Made by a program: the position numbers and the translations under genes. The notes beneath the pieces were generated by a model, which made no database searches, had not been told where the DNA came from, and was given only the letters and a program-made list of their open reading frames with translations. Shown piece by piece: positions 58,270 through 64,000 of a stretch of DNA of 64,000 nt. Position 1 is the stretch's first letter; each line of letters opens with the position of its first letter. This DNA comes from Saccharum officinarum (taxonomy: Eukaryota; Streptophyta; Magnoliopsida; Poales; Poaceae), in the NCBI GenBank assembly GCA_020631735.1, contig CM036223.1, positions 8,656,191 through 8,720,190 on the forward strand, given 5' to 3'.

Positions 58270-59415
58270 CCTCGCACGAGTTTTTTTTTTAATGGGGTGT
58301 TAGCACACCGCACACCCAGGAGACCCGGAGGCCGTATCCAGGCCCAGGAGAGGGGAGCAAGACCGAAGGCCCGCAACGTGAGATTGGCTGGCCCAGAGTG
58401 GTCGTGTAACGCATGCTCCCATAGGCCCAAGAGAGATGCAGATAAGTAAGAGTGTGGAAGGAAATGTTACAATTTTGAACTCGAACACACATAACATCTT
58501 CTTCCCCAAGCCGATTCTACCTGGCGGAACTCGATCTCTCTCCCTAAAATTCCCAGAAATTTTGAGATTTGCTCATTTTGATTTATTTGCTGGTGCTCTA
58601 TTTGAAGTATTACTTGGATCTTATTGCTGGTGGTTGTTACTAGTGTTTTACTGCTCGCAGTCATGCACTTTATTTATTTTATTATTTTTTAAATCATCAT
58701 TTTGTGCTATGATAAAACTAAAGACGGGGCCAAGAGAAATCCAACCTTTAAAATAGAGTACCAAATTAAATATGTTAGAATATATAATTAACCAATTATT
58801 CTCACTCCTTGCTCATTTTCCAATTCTTCATGAGCTCTCCTCCAATTCTTCATCCATTTTTCTCTCCTTGCTAATGTTCCTTGTTCCCTTGTTCTTGGTC
58901 CTAGAGACAGAGAGGCAGGGATGAGAGTGGTTAGAGATATGAGTGCAAGAGTGGTTGGTCCAGTGATTTGGGGCTTCTCCATGAGCGTCATGTGAGGGCG
59001 CCAAGAGGGTTACGAAGCGGATAGCACAGCATTTGCATGTCGTGCCACCGGTGTCCTAACAGACGGTCAACCGATACATGACAGATAGTCCATCGGGGCC
59101 TCCTAGACTCTGACAGGCTGCTGATTGATCAACTTGTTGACTTCAAGGCCGACGGACATTTTGTAAGAGCATCAGGGGGCACTGATTCCCGGGCATCTTG
59201 ACTTGGTTGACTTGGCGGAGGTTTTAGGGCACTTCTATGGTTGTTGGTGCGGTCCATAGATGCTGGGGTGACCCTGGGTTCATGTCGCCCCATAGGATTT
59301 CTGCATATTTAGAGAAAAGGTGGTCCTTGTTGGTTTCTCCAAACATTTGTCTTAGGTATTGTGTAATCTTGATGATTTTCTTTGTCACCTTCTCTGTTTC
59401 GTAATCTCAGTGTGT
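58270..59415. other. Unassigned intergenic sequence
   Basis: No gene, clear inverted ends or RNA recognised. Short frames (for example 58,436-58,756 plus) lack domains. A stretch around 58,297-58,540 has the look of a retroelement leader but I cannot define its ends. Similarity to the inhibitor 3' flank ends near 58,270. Confidence 0.35.
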
Positions 59416-59581
59416 TTTTGAGGATAATCGGAGGGGAGAAGCACTCCCCACCTACTTGATTGCATTGGAGCAACAAAAGCTTATTGCTCAGTTACATATG
59501 ACACAGTACATTGGAGGAGGGGTAGCACAGTTTTTTTGTAGGGCTTAATTCATAAGGAAACTGTGGGCAGCTACACCCCGA

Positions 59582-60715
59582 TCAGCAACAGGCAAGTGAA
59601 ACTTCCATAGGTTCACGGCTTCTTTGCATGCTCCCCGGAGATGATTTGTATGAGGGCGCCATATTGTTAAAGACCACATCGTTCCTGTGTTTCCATAACA
59701 TCCAGCATATCAAGTGAATGAAAGTTGCTGAGTGAGCGGTGGGGAATCTGGTCGGCTGAGTGATGTTCCAGAGCGAGGTCACCTGGACGTTTTCAGTCTC
59801 AAAGCCCATCCGGTTCCATTGATTTTTGGAGAAGGGGCACCTGAGGATTAGGTGGTCTGCCATCTCAGAATCTAATCCACAAATGGGGCATGTATCATCA
59901 TCAAGGATATGTTTCTGCTCCAGGTTATGACAGCATTTGATTCGTTCCTGGGTTAAAAGCCAGCAGAAGAACTGGACTTTCGGTGGCGTGCGGTTGCGCC
60001 AGACGAATTTCCCAGCTTCGGATGCTTCGCCACAGTTCTTGATTGCGTGGTATAGCTTGCCAGAGCGCAGCTGTTTGGTTCTGGTGTCAACTAGCAGAGG
60101 GCACTGGCGTTCGTCCGGCAGCTGCGAGAGTTATATGATGCTGACAATCTCTTCCACCTGTAGAAGTTCAGTCGCTGCCTGCCGTGTGAGGCGAGGCACC
60201 AGGGTAGTGCCAATGCCTCCATCACATATTTCTCTAACTGAGACTGATTGCAGCTTGGTGTGGCCGCAGAGACAGGCAAATGCTTCTAACAAGGGGACCT
60301 CGCCATACCAAAGATCATTCCAGAAGCTGACGGAGCGCTCATCACCGATGGAAACTTGGTGATGCTCTGAATGCCGAAGTGTGTCCCAATGGGCACCAAT
60401 GACGTTTGGCCCGGTGAGTGATGCAAGGTGCAGATCGCGCCTCGCCCAATGTGCCCATGCTGAATCTTCTGGGTGGTATAGCCGATGTATTAGTTTGAGA
60501 AGCAGACACTGGTTCTGCAGCTGAATATCTCTAACTATGAGCCCACCTGTTTCTTTGAAGTCACAGACCTTTGTCCAGGCAACAAGGCAGTGCGAACCAA
60601 TTGTTTTAGAAGTGCCATCCCAGAGAAATGCCCTTCTGCGGGAGTCAAGAGTGTCGAGAACCCCCTTTGGAAATTGGTTGGCAGCCATCAGGTAAGCACC
60701 GGCACCGTCAATCAC
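59582..60715 (-). pseudogene. LINE ORF2 C-terminal part (post-RT and zf-RVT region)
   Basis: 60,131-60,715 reads DGAGAYLMAANQFP, RRRAFLWDG, CLVAWTKVCDFKETGGLIVR and SFWNDLWYGEVPLLEAF, the usual conserved phrases after the reverse transcriptase of plant L1 elements. 59,582-59,863 continues with MADHLILRCPFSKNQW, a zf-RVT-type segment following the Cys-rich CPICGLDS encoded just upstream (about 59,870-59,895). The two frames are separated by stops or frameshifts. No function is expected. Confidence 0.85.
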
Positions 60716-60890
60716 TGTATTGATGAGGACCGAGCGCCCTTTGGCGTTTAAGAACCGGTTTTCAAGCTGCCAAATGTTTGTCGGCTCTGGCGATGAGGGG
60801 GCTGAATGCTGTTAGATTGAGCTTAGTGTCTGACAATGGCAAACCAAGGGCCGTCTGAGGGAAGTGGTCCAGCTTGCATTGGAGGATACC
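60716..60890 (-). pseudogene. LINE ORF2 segment between RT and C-terminal region, frameshifted
   Basis: The minus strand encodes LQCKLDHFPQTALGLPLSD, then LTAFSPLIARADKHLA, standard L1 sequence, and then goes out of frame near 60,770 before the 60,715 frame starts. Confidence 0.75.
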
Positions 60891-61070
60891 TTGCATTGGA
60901 GTGGTCAAAAATCTTTGATTCCTCGGTGAACAGAATCCCAATGTAATTTTAGACCTTCACAAGTCTAGCAAAATCCCTCCTTGTACAAATCTATTGTAAT
61001 CATGTAACTGTGCTACAAATCAATAAAATCAGGTGGGGAGTGATCCCCCCGTTGAAGTGTTCAAAAAAAA
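60890..61070 (+). mobile_element. Inserted 3' tail of another non-LTR retroelement
   Basis: Plus-strand sequence with GGTGGGGAGTGATCCCCCC, a short tail and A9 at 61,062-61,070. It sits inside the LINE reverse-transcriptase region and interrupts the minus-strand frame at 61,061. The poly(A) end and short length fit a 5'-truncated LINE insertion. The left border is not exact. Confidence 0.6.
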
Positions 61071-61516
61071 ACTTCGGAGCATATTTGGGCAGGGACATGG
61101 ATAGGAACGAGGGTGCTCTTTGAGTAATTTATCTTGAGTCTAGTGGAGGCCGAGAAGGCATCCAACAGTACACAGAGCTTTTGCACTTGAGTTCTGTCAG
61201 CTGGCAGCAAGATAAGTGTGTCGTCGGCGTATTGAAGGATAGGGCATGGGAGGTCTGAGGCAATGGGATGTCTAATACCTCCATCATTCTTGACTAGTGC
61301 TGGCAAGACATCGGTAGGGGCGGATCTATAGCTTGTCATCGGGGTCTGTCGACCCCGACGGATTTTGACAATTTCAATGGAAATTTAGTACATATAGTGC
61401 TAGAAGCCCGAGTAACACAAGGAAGGAAGGATTGATGAAGGAGCCAGGCATTTTCGAATTGGAAGGAGTGAGGTTTAGGAATTTGGGTGGTGATGGCAAC
61501 ATGAAGAGGGATATGG
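61061..61516 (-). pseudogene. LINE ORF2 reverse-transcriptase fragment
   Basis: The minus-strand frame 61,061-61,339 contains the catalytic LQYADDTLILL motif (YADD) followed by LKINYSKSTLVPI. Most of the reverse transcriptase that should lie between the endonuclease and this motif is missing; only about 180 bases (61,340-61,516) remain there, without recognisable coding sequence. A large internal deletion is inferred. Confidence 0.85.
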
Positions 61517-62206
61517 TCAGATGTGACCCGAGTGAGAGGTGAGAGCCATGTTGGGGAAGGAGGAACTCATCTGGCTGTTGAGAAAGACTCTGTCCAGACG
61601 AGCGAGTGTAGGTTCAACACGAAGATTGGACCAAGTATAGGGACGATCAAGCAGGGGGAGCTCATCAAGCGCAAGGTCAAAGATGGTGTCATTGAATGCA
61701 GAAGCAAGGCGTTGATCGAAACGATGGTTGTTTTTATCCATGGACTGGTGGATGAGGTTGAAGTCACCAAGGAGCAGCCAAGGGCCGGTAATCGTGGGAG
61801 CAAGGTCACGAAGTTTAGTAAGAAATAGATTGGTGACGACATGGTTTGCAGGAGCGTAGACATTGGTGAGTTTTAAGCTGTGGTCAGAAGTGGTGGAGGT
61901 GAAAATGAGAGTAAGAGAGAAGGTGCGATGATTTGATTGAAGCATGGTGAGGGTGTTTGAGTCCCAGGCAATTAAGATGCCACCTCGAGAACCATTGGCA
62001 GGGATTGTATCATGAGTGTGTAGTTTTGGCATAAGAAACGATCGAATTTTTGCAAGTTCAGGGTAGCTTAGTTTGGTTTTCTGCATGCATATGACAGTGG
62101 GATTGGATGAGCGGTAAGCATCAAGAACAGATGAACATTTGTCAACATCATTCAAGCCACAGACATTCCACAAAACAATAGTGAATTGCTTATGATTGCT
62201 AGCCAC
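61517..62206 (-). pseudogene. LINE ORF2 AP-type endonuclease domain
   Basis: A 229-codon minus-strand frame from 62,206. Motifs of the apurinic-type endonuclease of L1 elements: LWNVCGLN near the N-terminus, ICMQKTKLS, SRGGILIAWD, NVYAP, WLLLGDFNLI, RPYTWSN and ARLDRVFLN. It nicks target DNA to prime reverse transcription. In the family the second motif is QETK with a catalytic Glu; here it is QKTK, so the active site is lost. The final SDH motif reads SHSGH. The domain is otherwise full length. Confidence 0.9.
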
Positions 62207-62229
62207 TACAGAGTGTTTGTGACACCCCA

Positions 62230-63952
62230 GATAGGCGGCTGGCTACACCGCATTGCAATCATAACAATTCTAAAGTCATCGGAAAAGGATAACAAAGACA
62301 TAGGGAGCTGCTGGCTAGAAGCAGCCGGGATGGGAGCACCGCACGTCTAGCCGATGTCATGGAGGTTCAGCGCGCACAAGTGTTGCCTACACATTGGCAG
62401 CGCCCAGCACCATGTTTAGCTCCGACAGTGCCGGAGCACCGATAGTAGAGGCTGCCAGTTTGTGGAGATCTAGGACTGGCAGAGGAAGTTTGGCATGCTT
62501 CAAGACGCCCTCTTGGAGACCTGCTTCTGCAGGTTGGCAGAGCAAGTAGCGAGCTCATTCTTCAGGGACTTGAGCATGGTGGCCTTGGACGCCACAACTA
62601 TGTATGTGTCTGGTTCTTTCCCAGCAAGGCAGGAACTATGGCGGGATGGAGCTGGGATGACCTTCCGTGGACGGCAGCCACGACGCGGAGGGGCTGCCAC
62701 CTGAGCAGCAGCAATAGGGGTATCTGGGTACCATGGCAAGGCCAGGAGCTTGTTTGTAATGGGGTGTGTGGGGTGGTGGGAGCTGTAGGTGTGGCTTGCA
62801 CAAAGATGAGCAGAGGGAAGGTAGGAAGCGGTGGCATGGGGAAGGGGTTGATGAACCCATAGTAGTAAGTGTGTAGCTGAGGAACCTGCCGTTCAAATGG
62901 CCGAAGGTGGTAGGACCCAGGTTGGGCGCAGGGGCCACGGTGTTGGTGACCACAATCGGGGTAGACACAGTCGGCGCACTAACCGCAGGGACCACGACAG
63001 CCATAGAAATAGGAGTCGAGGTGGCCACGGCAGCTTCGGTGGGTCCCGCCCCCATGGCCTCAGGGGTATAGTCCGAGGCGGCGTGCAGTTGATCCTCCAC
63101 CTGAGAAGCGGGGGAGCCCCCACCAGAGGTAGTCTGGTCGTCCAGGAAAGGCACAAGCGAAAGCGGCTACTAGAGTTCAGGGAGGCAGGTGCTAGACGAG
63201 GCAACAGGGTGCATCGGCGTGTAGGAGGTAGTGATGTCATGGAGGAGGTCAGGGTTTGGTGTTGGGGCATTGGGTGTAGGCAGAGAGGGGCTGGTGCGAG
63301 TAACGATGGGTACTACGGGGGACCCTAGCTCGTATGGAGGCAGCGTGGCGGGAAGTAGCAGAGCGAGGGAAAGGGGGCTAGCGACTGCTGATTGGCATGG
63401 CATAGTGGTTTTGGCGATGGCCGTTGCCACCACAACGACGGTAGTGGACAGGATCACGACAGTCCTTGACAAAGTGACTGGTGGAAAGGCCGCGAAAGCA
63501 ACCGGAGGATGGAGGTTTGAAAGGAGGAAGAAGACGACAGGGTGTGGGTTGAGCACTTGAATCGAGGAGCACCTAATGGTAGGAGCGAATTGGTTGGTGC
63601 GGTGGAGTAAATGCCGACTTGACATTGCCTGGAGTGGAGAGCTCCAGTACAGGCCGTTGAACAGCAGTGGGCACATCTTTTGGGAGAGGCACGAGACTGG
63701 GGAGAGGGGCAGCAAGCCCGGTGTCCGCCAGGGGAGCAGCTAGCATGTAAGGGGACAAGATGGGGCTGTCTTAGGCAATAATTTTGTTGGGATAGGCATC
63801 CCAAATAGGGTTGAGAGGTGGAGGCTCCTTGGTGAAGGTCCAGCGGGAGAAGGCTTCCGGAGAAGGCTGACGGGAGAAGGCTCCCGGAGAAGGCTGGCGG
63901 GAGAAGGCTCTCGGCGAAGGCTCAGTCGAAGAAGGCTCTCGAAGGAGGCCAA
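62230..63952 (-). pseudogene. LINE ORF1 (gag-like) remnant, frameshifted
   Basis: Overlapping minus-strand frames carry pieces of a nucleic-acid-binding ORF1. At 63,378-63,572 degenerate zinc knuckles read CFRGLSTSHFVKDC and HYRRCGGNGHRQNHY; the first lacks its second Cys and the second lacks two Cys, compared with CCHC knuckles of the family. The rest is Pro/Ser/Thr-rich low-complexity sequence, typical of the C-terminal half of plant LINE ORF1. Several frame changes make it non-functional. Confidence 0.65.
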
Positions 63953-64000
63953 TGGGAGAAGGGTCTCTGCGAAGGCCCGGCTAGAGAAGGCTCTCGACGA
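63836..64000 (-). repeat. Short tandem repeat (about 33-bp period) in the LINE ORF1 region
   Basis: The plus strand repeats GGGAGAAGGCTCCCGGAGAA with variants. On the minus strand the frame repeats an 11-residue unit like LLREPSPASLL. It continues to the window edge. Confidence 0.8.

Larger units (their letters stand above)
59420..64000 (-). mobile_element. Plant L1-type LINE, decayed, minus strand, truncated by the window edge
   Basis: On the minus strand, in order: ORF1 (gag-like, zinc knuckles) from beyond 64,000 to about 62,230; ORF2 with an endonuclease (62,206-61,517), reverse transcriptase (about 61,340-60,715) and a C-terminal zinc-binding region to 59,582; then a 3' tail toward 59,420. 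Frameshifts, stops and an inserted retroelement tail (60,890-61,070) break it. Confidence 0.88.

Overview
This is eukaryotic nuclear DNA from a grass, most likely of the maize/sorghum/sugarcane group (Andropogoneae). The evidence is the dense nesting of CACTA, Ty3/gypsy, LINE, Tourist, Stowaway and hAT elements, and small protease-inhibitor genes that closely resemble the maize proteinase inhibitor (MPI) and barley CI-2. No prokaryotic features, rRNA genes, CRISPR arrays or complete tRNA genes were seen. Gene assignments come from reading the sequence and remembered family motifs; no search was run.

Layout. 1-29.9 kb is a stack of nested transposons. At the bottom is a plus-strand Ty3/gypsy element (decayed gag-pol 23.46-26.9 kb, 3' LTR 26.95-29.87 kb). 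A minus-strand LTR of the same family (21.05-23.46 kb) breaks its gag. That LTR is interrupted at 21.04 kb by a different retroelement with very long LTRs (15.78-21.04 kb; a related copy lies at 0.81-5.78 kb). A 7.6-kb CACTA transposon (6,917-14,560) with a clean AAA target duplication sits next to these LTRs and carries exon fragments of at least three host genes (MYST histone acetyltransferase, probably Miro GTPase, and Sec61 gamma), all on the minus strand.

30.6-58.2 kb is the only region with plausible functional genes: a tandem array of potato-inhibitor-I genes, here numbered Inh1 to Inh6. Five are intact (73-76 codons, single coding exon, predicted 5'-UTR intron, TATA box). Inh3 is frameshifted. 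Two gene types, recognised by their flanks, alternate: type I (Inh1, Inh3, Inh4) and type II (Inh2, Inh5, Inh6). A recent ~14.1-kb tandem duplication (30.6-41.6 kb and 41.6-55.7 kb) copied a CACTA element together with a type I/type II pair; Inh1/Inh4 and Inh2/Inh5 encode identical proteins. The first unit then lost ~2.7 kb (its Inh3 equivalent and the left end of its CACTA). Several MITEs are present in one copy of a pair and absent from the other, marking later insertions.

58.3-59.4 kb holds nothing I can assign. 59.4-64.0 kb is a decayed minus-strand plant L1-type LINE (ORF1, endonuclease, reverse transcriptase), interrupted by the tail of another retroelement and running off the right edge.

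How the genes work together: the inhibitors are predicted cytosolic serine-protease (subtilisin/chymotrypsin-type) inhibitors, a family used in wound and insect defence. The fold is conserved across the copies while the protease-contacting P1 residue differs (Asp, Thr, Gly, Lys), so the array looks like a locus generating inhibitor specificities by duplication, with transposons supplying the rearrangements.
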